Assembly (NCBI GenBank): GCA_964496975.1
Contig: CAZCBN010000033.1
Coordinates: 1 to 29,138 of the forward strand
Direction of reading: 5' to 3'
Source of the DNA: CAZCBN01 sp964496975
GTDB lineage: Bacteria > Planctomycetota > Phycisphaerae > Phycisphaerales > UBA1924
DNA: 29,138 nucleotides
Shown: positions 1-10,884 of the stretch, one piece after another
Position numbering within the stretch: the stretch's first letter is position 1
How the letters are laid out: each line of letters starts with the position of its first letter
Notes under the pieces: model-generated
Told to the model about the DNA's origin: nothing
The model's input: the letters and a program-made list of their open reading frames with translations, nothing else
Database searches by the model: none
Translations under genes and position numbers: made by a program

Positions 1-912
1 TACCTGCCGCTGCCGGTGGCGGCGGACGAGCGGGACGAGGAGGGGAGCTCCGCGAGCTTCAAGGCGACGGTCGGGGCGCTGCTCGAGGACGAGGGATTGG
101 GCTTTTCGGGCGCGAGCGTGACCATTCCGCACAAGGAGCGGCTTGTGCGCGCGGCGGTGGAGGGTGTCGGCGGGCTTTTTCTGCAGCACGCGAGCGAACG
201 AGCGGTGGGGGCGGCCGCCGCGGGGGCGGGCGTGGAGGTCGGCGGCGCGGCGAACACCATCGTTCGCGGGCACGTTGGCGGCGAGCGGGAGCCCGGGCGA
301 CGGGGCGCGGCGTTTCGTGTGGCGAACACCGATGCGGCGGCGGTGGTCGGATGCCTGCGCACGGCGATGGGTGATCTGTCGGGGCGAACGGTGGGCATCG
401 TGGGCGCCGGGGGCGTGGCGCGGGCGGCTGCGGCGGCGCTGTTGCGCGAGCCGGGCGCCGCGGTCGTGATCTTCAACCGCAGCCCGGACCGGGCGGCGGC
501 GCTGGTGTCTGCGCTCGCGGCCGGTGGGCGACGCGCGGGCGGCGCTTCTGGCGAGGATGCTGGAGTCGCGCGGGTGTCGAGCGACTCGCTCGAGGGCCTC
601 GCGCGGTCGGCGTGCGACGCGTACATCAACGGCACGCCCGTGGGCATGGCGGGCGGGCCCGACCCGACGGGGCTTTCCATCCCGGTGCCGGAGATGTTTT
701 GCGTTCAGGCGGACGCGGTGTTCTTTGACACGGTGTACAACCCGATCGAGACGCCGATGCTGCGGGCGGCGCGGGAGCGCGGGTTCCGGACGATCGACGG
801 CGTACAGATGTTTGTGCGGCAGGCGGAGGCGCAGTTTTTGATGTGGACCGGTGGGGCGCCGCCGACGGGGTTGTTTGATCGGCTGGTGCGCGAAAGGCTG
901 GGGGCGAGATGA
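1..912 (+). CDS. aroE: Shikimate dehydrogenase (AroE domain), 5'-truncated by the window edge
   Basis: This protein would reduce 3-dehydroshikimate to shikimate with NADPH in the cytoplasmic aromatic amino acid pathway. The frame is open from base 1, so the true start lies outside the window and the GTG at 16 is not convincing as a start. Visible family motifs, in order: SVTIPHK with the catalytic Lys codon at 133-135; a NTIVR stretch; NTD with the catalytic Asp at 331-333; the NADP-binding loop GAGGVARA near 403-426; the NRS motif that reads the NADP phosphate; NGTPVGM; a VYNPIETPML stretch; and the C-terminal GVQMFVRQAEAQFLMWTG helix. The fold is complete except for the N-terminal strand. 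In many planctomycetes this domain is fused behind a 3-dehydroquinate dehydratase (AroDE); that half would be upstream and cannot be seen. The stop overlaps the next start (ATGA). Confidence 0.95.
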   Translation, partial: YLPLPVAADERDEEGSSASFKATVGALLEDEGLGFSGASVTIPHKERLVRAAVEGVGGLFLQHASERAVGAAAAGAGVEVGGAANTIVRGHVGGEREPGRRGAAFRVANTDAAAVVGCLRTAMGDLSGRTVGIVGAGGVARAAAAALLREPGAAVVIFNRSPDRAAALVSALAAGGRRAGGASGEDAGVARVSSDSLEGLARSACDAYINGTPVGMAGGPDPTGLSIPVPEMFCVQADAVFFDTVYNPIETPMLRAARERGFRTIDGVQMFVRQAEAQFLMWTGGAPPTGLFDRLVRERLGAR

Positions 913-1361
913 CGGTCGAAGGGCCCGAGGTGTCGGGCGGCGAGCGGGATGCGGGCGCTGCGGGTGGCGACCCGGGCGGCACCTTGGGTGGCGCCGGTGG
1001 CGGCCCGGCCGAGGGTCGCGTCGGCCGGAGGGCGGTGCTGTACCCGAACGCGTACGTGTGGTACGTGTTTGCCGGGTGCCTGGACCTGATGCTGACGAAC
1101 ACGGTGATGGTGTACTTCGGGGCGCGGGAGGTGAACGCGCTGGCGGCGCGGATGATCGACCGCTTCGGGTTCGCGGGGCTCATCGCGTTGAAGTTTTCGA
1201 CGGTGGTGCTCGTGCTGGTGGTGTGCGAGGTGGTGGGGCGGCGGAAGGTGGAGGTGGGCCGCAGGCTCTCGGAGTGGGCGGTGGCGTTGAGCTCGGTGCC
1301 GGTGGTGGTGACGCTGGCGCAGGTGGCGATGCTGATGATCGCGGCGCGGGGCCGGACGTGA
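909..1361 (+). CDS. Small integral membrane protein, DUF5658-like
   Basis: A 150-residue protein whose ATG overlaps the aroE stop by 4 nt, so it is translationally coupled to aroE. About 40 residues of Gly/Ala-rich, probably disordered N-terminus are followed by three hydrophobic segments, near residues 47-69 (YVWYVFAGCLDLMLTNTVMV), 88-109 (LIALKFSTVVLVLVVCEVVG) and 122-146 (SSVPVVVTLAQVAMLMI). The pattern of Asp in the first helix, Thr soon after, a GxREVN turn, then a second helix with ALK and a GRR loop resembles the DUF5658 family of small membrane proteins of unknown function. The family match is from memory and is the weakest part of the call; a real membrane-protein gene is well supported by the coupling and the hydrophobicity. 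Nothing in the sequence links it to shikimate synthesis beyond position. Confidence 0.75.
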   Translation: MTVEGPEVSGGERDAGAAGGDPGGTLGGAGGGPAEGRVGRRAVLYPNAYVWYVFAGCLDLMLTNTVMVYFGAREVNALAARMIDRFGFAGLIALKFSTVVLVLVVCEVVGRRKVEVGRRLSEWAVALSSVPVVVTLAQVAMLMIAARGRT

Positions 1362-1436
1362 GGCGGGCGTCGCGGCCGGTTTTACGCTGAGTTTCGCGGC
1401 GGGTTTCGCGACGGGTTTCGCTTTGGCGGCGAGGCC

Positions 1437-2333
1437 TCAGCGGGCGGTGTTGCGGCCCTTGGGGTGGTTCGGGTTGCACCAGAGGGGGTTGCGGGTTTCG
1501 AGGCCGGCGGGCTGGAAGGCCCATGCCTTGAACTGCTCGTTGGTGACCCAGAGCGTGGAGGTGTCGACACGGGCGACGGTGGCGCCCTTGCCGTGGCGGG
1601 CGGTCTGGCCGCCCTCATCGGGGAAGCTGGATCCGTCATTCCAGTGGACGGTGCTGGTGCGTTGCTCTTCGAGGGTGCGTTCCTTGCCCTCGGCGGCCTC
1701 CCAGAGCACGACGGCGTCGGGGCTGAGGGCGTCGGCGCGGTGTTGGATGGGCTCGCCCCCGCCGCCGCGGACCTGGACGTTCATGATGTAGCTGGTGAGG
1801 CGCTCGGTGCGGACCCAGGTCGTGGCGTCGCCGTCGTGGGCTGGGCAGCGGAAGGTTTCGGCGGGGGCTGCATCGGCGAGGGCGCTCGTGGCGCGGGCCC
1901 AGGCGCGCCACTGGGGGATGTTGAAGCCGAAGTCGGTGTGGGTTCCGCCGAGGTATTCCCAGAGGATGCCGGTGGTGGGGCCTTTGATGGAGTTGCCGAG
2001 GAGGGGGTTCGTGTCGCCGTAGACGGCGGTGTTGGAGATGCGCAGCGCGAACTCGTTGTAGAGCCAGCCGATGGGGCGTGTGCCGTCGGCGTAGGGGGAC
2101 TGGGAGATGAGGTTGGGGTCGGGGAGGCGGTCTTCAAAGTCGTCGGAGTACATGGCGGCGGCGGTGAGCAGAGACCGCAGGTGGACCGAGCACTTCACGC
2201 GGCGTGCGCTCTCGCGGGCGGCGCCCAGGGCGGGCAGCAGGATGCCGATGAGCAGCGCGACGATGGCGATGACCACCAGCAACTCAATGAGCGTGAATCC
2301 CCGCGGCGGAAGCGTCGGCCGATGAGAGAGCAT
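1437..2333 (-). CDS. Type II secretion/type IV pilin-like protein with prepilin leader (pseudopilin)
   Basis: A 298-residue protein beginning with an 11-residue basic leader and then the prepilin peptidase/methylation motif G12-FTLIE, with Glu at +5 of the mature protein, and a hydrophobic helix to about residue 33. The ARESARRVKCSVHLRSLLTA segment after it is typical of planctomycete PulG-like proteins in which a globular domain follows the helix. Near the C-terminus SFPDEGGQTARHGKGATVARVDT corresponds to the H-x9-D(G) motif common in these families, here with DT rather than DG. The protein is paralogous in layout to the one at 15245-16339 (shared SYxMN, LWEAxxG, PDEG and RHG blocks). No other pilus or secretion gene is nearby, so its role is not known. 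Convergent with the membrane-protein gene before it. Confidence 0.88.
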   Translation of the reverse strand: MLSHRPTLPPRGFTLIELLVVIAIVALLIGILLPALGAARESARRVKCSVHLRSLLTAAAMYSDDFEDRLPDPNLISQSPYADGTRPIGWLYNEFALRISNTAVYGDTNPLLGNSIKGPTTGILWEYLGGTHTDFGFNIPQWRAWARATSALADAAPAETFRCPAHDGDATTWVRTERLTSYIMNVQVRGGGGEPIQHRADALSPDAVVLWEAAEGKERTLEEQRTSTVHWNDGSSFPDEGGQTARHGKGATVARVDTSTLWVTNEQFKAWAFQPAGLETRNPLWCNPNHPKGRNTAR

Positions 2334-2512
2334 GCGGGCAGACTAATGGGTGCGGGCGGCGGAACGCGCAAGGTTTGCCTCGCGGCGCGCCAAGATTGCG
2401 TCAAGTTTCTTGTGCGGCCCGGGCGTGGACGTGGGCGTGGGGGAACGAGGGCTGGGAGGCGGTTGCGGCCGACCGGGACAGCCGGGCGGCCGGGCGGCCG
2501 TCGAGCCGCGGG

Positions 2513-2518
2513 TAAAAT
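2513..2518 (+). promoter_or_regulatory. Putative -10 element for tRNA-Thr
   Basis: TAAAAT lies 30 nt before the mature tRNA 5' end, in otherwise extremely GC-rich DNA. The same hexamer sits 33 nt before tRNA-Tyr in this window. No recognisable -35 hexamer is found at the right spacing, so the call rests on position and composition. Confidence 0.4.
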
Positions 2519-2548
2519 GGGGGCGGTCGCGCCGGGCGGGCGATGCTC

Positions 2549-2621
2549 GCCGCCTTAGCTCAGTTGGTAGAGCAGCGGTTTTGTAAACCGCAGGTCGTCG
2601 GTTCGAGTCCGACAGGCGGCT
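2549..2621 (+). tRNA. tRNA-Thr (anticodon TGT)
   Basis: A full cloverleaf folds by eye. The acceptor stem GCCGCCT (2549-2555) pairs with AGGCGGC (2614-2620); the D stem GCTC pairs with GAGC (2558-2561/2570-2573); the anticodon stem GCGGT pairs with ACCGC around the loop TTTGTAA, giving anticodon TGT at 2582-2584; the T stem GTCGG pairs with CCGAC around TTCGAGT. The discriminator base is T2621. The CCA tail is not encoded. Confidence 0.97.
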
Positions 2622-3022
2622 TTGGTGGAAGCGATCGGTTGTCTCGGCGTTTCCCGCGGGTTTTTCGGGATCATCAACGGTTGCAGTGCGTGGTGCTTGT
2701 TGTGCGTGTCTTGGGCGACATCGCCCGGTTTTGCGGATTCTCGCGCTGTGCTGCACCGTTTCTCGCTCGGGTGGCCGGGGAGTTGGCCGGTGGTCGGCGC
2801 GGGGTGTTTCGGGCTCCGCGCGGCCGGTTCGCGTGGGTGACCTTTCCCGCTTCCGCCGAGTCGGATCCGGACGATGACCTCGGCCGGACCGGCTTGAGGG
2901 GAGAGCGTCTGGCGTGCGTTGAACTTGCGCGGCGAGAGATCGCGATCGGCATGACCGCGCGAAGAGCGCGACGTCGGCGATACGTTCGTTGTCTCGCACG
3001 ACCCCGGCATTCAGGCGGTCAC
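2622..3022. other. Gene-free stretch between tRNA-Thr and the hydrolase gene
   Basis: About 400 nt with no convincing coding frame: the frames open here lack family motifs, and those on the minus strand run through the antisense of the tRNA. Composition is less GC-rich than the window average. A weak CCCG/CGGG hairpin with a short T run near 2659-2676 might end the tRNA transcript but is too small to call. Confidence 0.5.
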
Positions 3023-4345
3023 CTAGTCACCGCGGCCGGATCGCCATTGATAGGTGGCGACGAGGCGTTCCAGCATGTCCGGGAGGCGTTCTTCGTAATC
3101 ATCGGGAAAGATGAGGAAGCCGGTCTCGGTGTCGCGGACGAGGCCGCGCTCTTCGGGCGTCGCGCCGACGAAGAGGTAGAGCATGATGTCCGAACTGACC
3201 ATGGGGTTCTGGTGGTAGTAGCTGTGCCCGAGAAGGGACGGGTATCGCTCGTTGGCGGCCGTGACATCGACCCATCCCGCTTCGTTGCGGATCATCTCCT
3301 GGACGACGGGCGGCGGGAGCTTCCCGATGACGTTGCCCAAACGCACGTCGCCGAAGATGCGTCCGCTCAGGCCGAGGGCCCGGTCGCGGCGTGACGCGTA
3401 GACCGCGATGCCGTCGGTGATGCGTCTGACGCCGTCCATCCCGGCCGACATGGCGACCCAGTAGTCCATGTCGGGCGCGGCGAGAACGACACGGCCGAGC
3501 TTTGTGCTCGACCGGGCTTCGTCGTCGGGTCGATCGAAGTGTCGCAGGCTTACCTCGCGGAGGGCCTCCACGACGATCGGAGTCCCCGCGCTGTGGGCGA
3601 TGATGTTGATCCGCGACGCGTCCGATTCGTCGGCGAGCGCCTCCAGCAGGTTGCGGAACTGCCGGACGGCGACCTCGGAGTTGGCCTTGTCGTCCTGGTA
3701 TGAGAACACGCTGCCCTCGGAAGGCCAGTCGAAGCTGATCATGACGCCGTCGCGGGCCATGTAGTGCAAAAACTCGGCGCAGATCCGCGTGTTCTTCTCG
3801 AACTTGGTGTTGAATCCGTGGACATAGACATAGATCTGCTTGCGGAGGCTGTGGCCGAGCCTTTCGTTGATCTCGCTGATCCATCGCTCAGACGCGGCGC
3901 GGTCCACGTCGGCAAAGTCGTAATCGCGGTAGAAGCGGAACCCGGGCGTCGGGTGTGAGTTCCAGAGCGTGCCGTAGTCTTCGTAGGCGGTGAGGACGAC
4001 CTCGGGGTTCTGGCTCCGCTCGACGGCGACCGACTGCGCCGCAACCTCATCCCAGGTCATGCCCGCGCCGATCTCAACGGTGGCACGACCAAGACGGACC
4101 AGCGGACTCCGCTCGTTGGTGTACACGTCGCCCGGGCCGTCCGGGTCGGTGGAAAGCATGCGCGGCGCGGCGACGAAGACGGGCGTGGTGGTCGTCCGAA
4201 ACTCTTGCGGTGTGAACTTGTAAGGGTCTGCGAGCCCTAACGCGAGGATCGCTGGGGTTTCCATCAGCGTGTCCTTCCCGCACCCCGGTAACGCGAGGCA
4301 GGGCAGGACGGCCAGAGCGAGCGCGAACGAGATTCGGCACGACAT
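3023..4345 (-). CDS. Secreted lipoprotein alpha/beta hydrolase, DUF900 (COG4782)-like
   Basis: A 440-residue protein with a lipoprotein signal: a hydrophobic stretch to residue 20 and lipobox L19-P20-G21-C22, so it is probably anchored in a membrane facing the periplasm. The body has the alpha/beta hydrolase pattern of the DUF900 family: the YVYVHGFNTKFE strand-turn near residue 175, SFDWPSEGSVFSY, and a nucleophile elbow AHSAG with Ser252. This elbow has Ala instead of the usual first Gly. LAAPDMDYW would hold the acid, and GHSYYH near the C-terminus the His. The substrate is unknown. The start is fixed by the signal peptide and by a purine-rich GAGGAAGAGGGG about 9 nt upstream. The gene uses codons such as TTA, ACA, CAA and GAA that are scarce in most neighbours, which hints at a foreign origin. 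Confidence 0.85.
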   Translation of the reverse strand: MSCRISFALALAVLPCLALPGCGKDTLMETPAILALGLADPYKFTPQEFRTTTTPVFVAAPRMLSTDPDGPGDVYTNERSPLVRLGRATVEIGAGMTWDEVAAQSVAVERSQNPEVVLTAYEDYGTLWNSHPTPGFRFYRDYDFADVDRAASERWISEINERLGHSLRKQIYVYVHGFNTKFEKNTRICAEFLHYMARDGVMISFDWPSEGSVFSYQDDKANSEVAVRQFRNLLEALADESDASRINIIAHSAGTPIVVEALREVSLRHFDRPDDEARSSTKLGRVVLAAPDMDYWVAMSAGMDGVRRITDGIAVYASRRDRALGLSGRIFGDVRLGNVIGKLPPPVVQEMIRNEAGWVDVTAANERYPSLLGHSYYHQNPMVSSDIMLYLFVGATPEERGLVRDTETGFLIFPDDYEERLPDMLERLVATYQWRSGRGD

Positions 4346-4856
4346 CGCGGATACCCCTCTTCCTCAGGTCGGGATTGGCACGCCGCTTCGCCAGAGTGAC
4401 TCACGAGTCGCTCTCGTCGGTCCGCCCGTCGTGAGCGTGGTCGGATGCTACCGGCTGCGGCCCGGTGCTGCGTCCGCGGCGGCTCTTCACCACCTGTGCC
4501 GCGGCATGGGCGGGCGGGTGGCCTGGCGCGCCGCCGCTTTCAGAGGCACGCTCGATGCGCGAATGTCATGCCATACCGGTCATGCATGTCCGCCACGGTC
4601 GCGACGTGTTCTTTGGGGACGGGTGAATATCGCAGTTTCGGATCGCTTTGGGTGATGCGGCCGGCGCATCAATTTGTTGAGTCGAGGTGCAACGACGGCT
4701 CACTTGAAGGACATCGTTCGGCATGGCTCCGCAGTGGTTCACGTGCGGTGGACACGGAGGAGCACCCGGAATGACGTTGTGAAGAAGCACAGGCCCGCGC
4801 GCCGCGAGGTGCGGTCGGCGGAGACCTGTGAACATGCTGACGAGAGGGAAGATCTC
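4346..4856. other. Divergent intergenic region, no gene seen
   Basis: About 510 nt separate the divergently transcribed hydrolase lipoprotein and secreted protein genes, so it should hold both promoters. No frame on either strand has a credible product, and I could not pick out a -35/-10 pair with confidence. It is less GC-rich than the window average. Confidence 0.5.
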
Positions 4857-5702
4857 ATGTCGATGAACACGGCCGCTTCGGTTGTTGTCGCTGTCGGGCT
4901 GGCTGCGAACGCGAGCGCTCAGCTGATTTCTGCATGGATCGCCCCGCCGGCGGATGACGGCACGCAGACTCGCAGCTCGGTGCGGGCCTGGGACACGGAC
5001 ATCGACGCCGGCGTGGTGTTCGACCTGCCGAGCGTCGGCGCGGCGATGGCCATGGCCGCTGACAACGAGCTGGGCATCCTGTACACCTCGTCCGGGTCCA
5101 GCCTGTCCGCGTTCGTGCTGGACAACCTCGGCAACCCCGTCTTGATCGGGTCGGTGACGGTGCGTGATGCCAGCGGGGTGGCGGCGACCTCGCGTCAAGT
5201 GGAGTCGATGGGCTTCGCGAACGGGGTCATTTACGCCTCCCTGGTGAGGACGTCGGCCGACGAGCGTCGCCGGCGCGGGATCCCGACGGGGCTCTACACG
5301 ATCAATCCCTCGACGGGCGTGGCGACGCTCATCCGCGCCGCGGCGGGCCTGCCGGTGCTCCGGGGTCTTGATGTCAACCCGGCGGACGGTTTTCTGTACG
5401 GCCTGGCCGGCGGCAACAACGCGCAGTCGATCGTCCGCATCGACCCGACGACGTTCGCGATGACGACGCTCGCGGCGGTGCCGGTGTCGGCCTACGGGGG
5501 CGATGTGTTCAGCTTCGAAGGGGTGGGCGTGGGGGACGGCAAGGTCTTCCTGACCCACGGGCTCTGGATCACCAACATCCCGGTCGCGGTGTTCGACATC
5601 GCGACACGCTCGTTCGTGCAGAGTCTGCCGAGCCCGCTGCGCACCGCTGAGAATCGCTCGTACCCGAACGGCGCGACGTACTTCGCGCCTCTCGCGCCTT
5701 GA
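4857..5702 (+). CDS. Secreted protein of unknown function with beta-propeller-like repeats
   Basis: A 281-residue protein. The ATG at 4857 is chosen because it follows an AGAGGGAAG ribosome site and starts a good Sec signal peptide ending in ANASA before QLISAW; the frame is open further upstream but without signal features. The mature part contains repeated blocks of the kind GLYTINPSTGVATLI, LRGLDVNPADGFLYGLAG and IVRIDPTTFAMTTLA, which look like blades of a beta-propeller. Similar blocks occur in DUF4394-like planctomycete exported proteins. No catalytic motif is recognised. It is divergent from the hydrolase lipoprotein and shares its milder codon bias. No dockerin-like tail or membrane anchor is present, so it is probably released or periplasmic. 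Confidence 0.75.
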   Translation: MSMNTAASVVVAVGLAANASAQLISAWIAPPADDGTQTRSSVRAWDTDIDAGVVFDLPSVGAAMAMAADNELGILYTSSGSSLSAFVLDNLGNPVLIGSVTVRDASGVAATSRQVESMGFANGVIYASLVRTSADERRRRGIPTGLYTINPSTGVATLIRAAAGLPVLRGLDVNPADGFLYGLAGGNNAQSIVRIDPTTFAMTTLAAVPVSAYGGDVFSFEGVGVGDGKVFLTHGLWITNIPVAVFDIATRSFVQSLPSPLRTAENRSYPNGATYFAPLAP

Positions 5703-5753
5703 AGGACGCGGCCCCTCCGTTCGAGTCGCGCGGCATGCGCCTGCGGCACTGAT

Positions 5754-5791
5754 CCGGCCACCCCGCGGCGATGCGGACCGCGGGTGGCCGG
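5754..5791. terminator. Hairpin between convergent genes, possible bidirectional terminator
   Basis: CCGGCCACC(C)CGCGG pairs with CCGCGGGTGGCCGG with one bulged C and a 9-nt loop. It lies between the stop of the secreted protein (5702) and the stop of dnaE2 (5815), which face each other. There is no clean T run on either side, so the terminator function is inferred from position and stem strength. Confidence 0.55.
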
Positions 5792-5814
5792 TTCGGGTCC
5801 GGCGGGCGATTTCT

Positions 5815-5824
<10 letters not shown>
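5789..5824 (+). repeat. Imperfect copy of the tRNA-Thr 3' end (possible att-like site)
   Basis: The stretch resembles 2599-2631 (T arm, 3' acceptor and 10 following bases of tRNA-Thr): CGGTTCG, GTCCG, GGCG, TTT and GTGGAAG blocks line up, with four A/G differences and a 3-nt insertion. It overlaps the dnaE2 stop codon. Together with the tRNA it brackets the segment with atypical codon use. No integrase lies between the copies, and the match could be chance in GC-rich DNA. Confidence 0.35.
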
Positions 5825-9138
<3,314 letters not shown>

Positions 9139-9178
9139 GCGCCGCTCCTGGGGAAAGCCTCGACTTCGTCTTCACACC

Positions 9179-9238
9179 CGCACGTCTCACCTGCGCACGT
9201 CTCACGCGCGCACATCTCAGGTGCGCACATCTCACGCC
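9179..9238 (-). repeat. Four tandem copies of a 15-nt repeat spanning the imuB stop codon
   Basis: Units on the plus strand are CGCACGTCTCACCTG, CGCACGTCTCACGCG, CGCACATCTCAGGTG and CGCACATCTCACGCC at 9179, 9194, 9209 and 9224. They share the core CGCACrTCTCA. The last unit contains the imuB stop codon (9232-9234), and the rest fills most of the imuB-dnaE2 spacer. No function can be assigned. Confidence 0.9.
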
Positions 9239-10884
9239 CACACGCCGTGCACAAACCACCGGTGCTCCGGAAGGCCCCGCACCAGCCAGAGCCACCGGCC
9301 CGACTCGGTCCGCACCGCGAAGCAATCGCGCGCCGACTCGGCGCGCGCAGGGTCCGCCTGACGCCACCACTCGGCGCTCAGACGCTCGGGCCCGACGCAC
9401 GCCTCCACCGCCTCGTCCCCGCCGGCCCACCGCACCCGGTGCACCGGCCCGTCGGGCGTCAACGCGACAACGTCCGCCGCGAACGGACGCTCAAAGAGCA
9501 CCGTCGGCCGGTCGCGGTCCGTGAAGCCCGCCGACTGCTCGGGCGTCCCTTCGGCGTCGGCCTGCGCCGGCCGAAGCACAAACGCTCGCTCCGGCAGATG
9601 CGACTCGGCGGGCTCGGCCCGCAGCACCGCGCCGCGGCCCAGGCGGTTGGCGAGCGTGTCCAGCAGCTCGCCGCGGGCCCGCTCGGCCTGCGCACCGGTC
9701 GCGGCCTCGGCCTCGCCGTCGTGGCGGCGCTGCTCCTGCTTCAAGCGGCTGATGCCCTCGGCGCGCACGCGCACCGCCTCCACGCCGAAGCCCAGGTGCG
9801 CCCGCTCAAGCCCGGGCCGCAGCAGCGCCCACAGGTGCCCCGCGTCGCGGCTCGGGCGCCCCAGCGTGACGCGGAGCCGCTCGGGCCCAAGGTCTGACCG
9901 CGCCAGCTCCACCGACACCACGCGGGCCCCGCACGAACGCCGCGCCAGCTCGTGCGCCACCTGGGCCAGCAGGTCGCGCACCGTGTGCTCGATCGCCTCG
10001 GGCTTGTCGGTCGGGCCCTCAAAGACCCGCTCGGCGACGGGCGGCGGCGTGGGCCGCACCGGCTCGAACGTCTCGATGGCCTGCCCCAGCGCCTGGTCGA
10101 GCCGCAGCAGCAGCGTCGGGCCGAACCGCGCCGGCAACGCCGAGCGCGGCAGGTCCATCACCTGGCCCACGCGGTCGATCCCCACCTCGGCCAGGCCCGC
10201 CACAACGCCGGCCTCAAGCCGCAACGCCTCCAGCGGCAGCGGCGCCAGCACGCCTCGAACGCCCGCCGGGCCAACGACGCGAAGGGGGCCGCCCCCGCCC
10301 CCGCCCTCGCCCCCGCCCCCGCCCCCGCTCTCGCGCCTGCTTTCGCCGGTGCTTGCGTCCGGCCCCTCCGCGCGTGCGAACCGCGCGAGGGCCCAGGCGC
10401 ACCCCACGGTGGGGGCGATCGCGGCGCGGGCCGAGAAGCCCAGGCGTGCGAGCTGCGCCTGGGCCGATTCGAGCAGGGCGCCCTCGCCCCCGAAGACCGC
10501 GGCGCAGCCCGAGACATCCAGCAGCAGGCCGTCGGGCTCGGGCCCCGCGGTGTCCACCGCGGCGATGGGCGAGAACCGCTGCGCCCAGGCCGCGAGCGAC
10601 CGCAGCGCCTCGCGGTCGCGGTCGGGCTCGTGCGGCAGGAGGCGCAGCCGCGCCGCCGCGGCGTCGTCGAACAACGCCCGGGCCTGCGCCAGGGGCATGC
10701 CGGGGCGAACGCCCGCGGCGAGCGCGGTGCCGCAGCACCGGGCCACCACGCGCCGCCGCCGGTCCGACGCGACGAGCAGCACGGGCCCGTCGGGCGCGCC
10801 GCGCGGGGCGGTCGCCCCAGGCCGCGGCCCGGGCTCACGACGCCGCCGCGACTCGATCGGCCACATCGGCAGCCACACCGACAT
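9232..10884 (-). CDS. imuB: ImuB, inactive Y-family polymerase-like adaptor
   Basis: A 550-residue DinB/UmuC-like protein that in known cassettes links ImuA, DnaE2 and the sliding clamp. The start at 10884 gives the usual ImuB opening (MSVWLPMWPIE); the frame is open upstream but overlaps imuA. The first metal ligand of true Y-family polymerases is absent (WPIE where DxD would be), and the SxDE motif is not seen. GLLLDVSGCAAVFGGEGALL is the ImuB version of the palm region. GVRGVLAPLPLEALRL onward is the helix-hairpin part, and the little-finger domain includes RAHLGFGVEAVRVRAEGI. The end, GRWLWLVRGLPEHRWFVHGVWA, is the normal ImuB C-terminus. Oddities: a poly-Gly insertion near residues 184-197 from a hexanucleotide repeat, and no clear QxxL(F) clamp motif before ELLDTLANRLG. 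The start overlaps the imuA end by 50 nt. Confidence 0.93.
   Translation of the reverse strand: MSVWLPMWPIESRRRREPGPRPGATAPRGAPDGPVLLVASDRRRRVVARCCGTALAAGVRPGMPLAQARALFDDAAAARLRLLPHEPDRDREALRSLAAWAQRFSPIAAVDTAGPEPDGLLLDVSGCAAVFGGEGALLESAQAQLARLGFSARAAIAPTVGCAWALARFARAEGPDASTGESRRESGGGGGGEGGGGGGPLRVVGPAGVRGVLAPLPLEALRLEAGVVAGLAEVGIDRVGQVMDLPRSALPARFGPTLLLRLDQALGQAIETFEPVRPTPPPVAERVFEGPTDKPEAIEHTVRDLLAQVAHELARRSCGARVVSVELARSDLGPERLRVTLGRPSRDAGHLWALLRPGLERAHLGFGVEAVRVRAEGISRLKQEQRRHDGEAEAATGAQAERARGELLDTLANRLGRGAVLRAEPAESHLPERAFVLRPAQADAEGTPEQSAGFTDRDRPTVLFERPFAADVVALTPDGPVHRVRWAGGDEAVEACVGPERLSAEWWRQADPARAESARDCFAVRTESGRWLWLVRGLPEHRWFVHGVWA
10291..10332 (-). repeat. Hexanucleotide repeat (GGGGGC-type) in imuB
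   Basis: Seven 6-nt units, five of them identical GCCCCC on the plus strand and two variants (GCCCTC, GCTCTC), encode a Gly-rich linker in ImuB. Length changes of whole units keep the frame; slippage by one or a few bases in the C runs would break it. Confidence 0.9.

Noticed and set aside
1362..1436. Short GGCCG/CGGCC hairpin with TTTT between the convergent membrane-protein and pseudopilin genes
   Set aside because: The stem is only five base pairs with a long loop; too weak to list as a terminator.
2555..3010. Minus-strand open frame of about 150 codons ending in CRTRTDDLRFTKPLLYQLS
   Set aside because: Its end is simply the antisense of tRNA-Thr; such frames are common false proteins in databases. 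No ribosome site or family motif.
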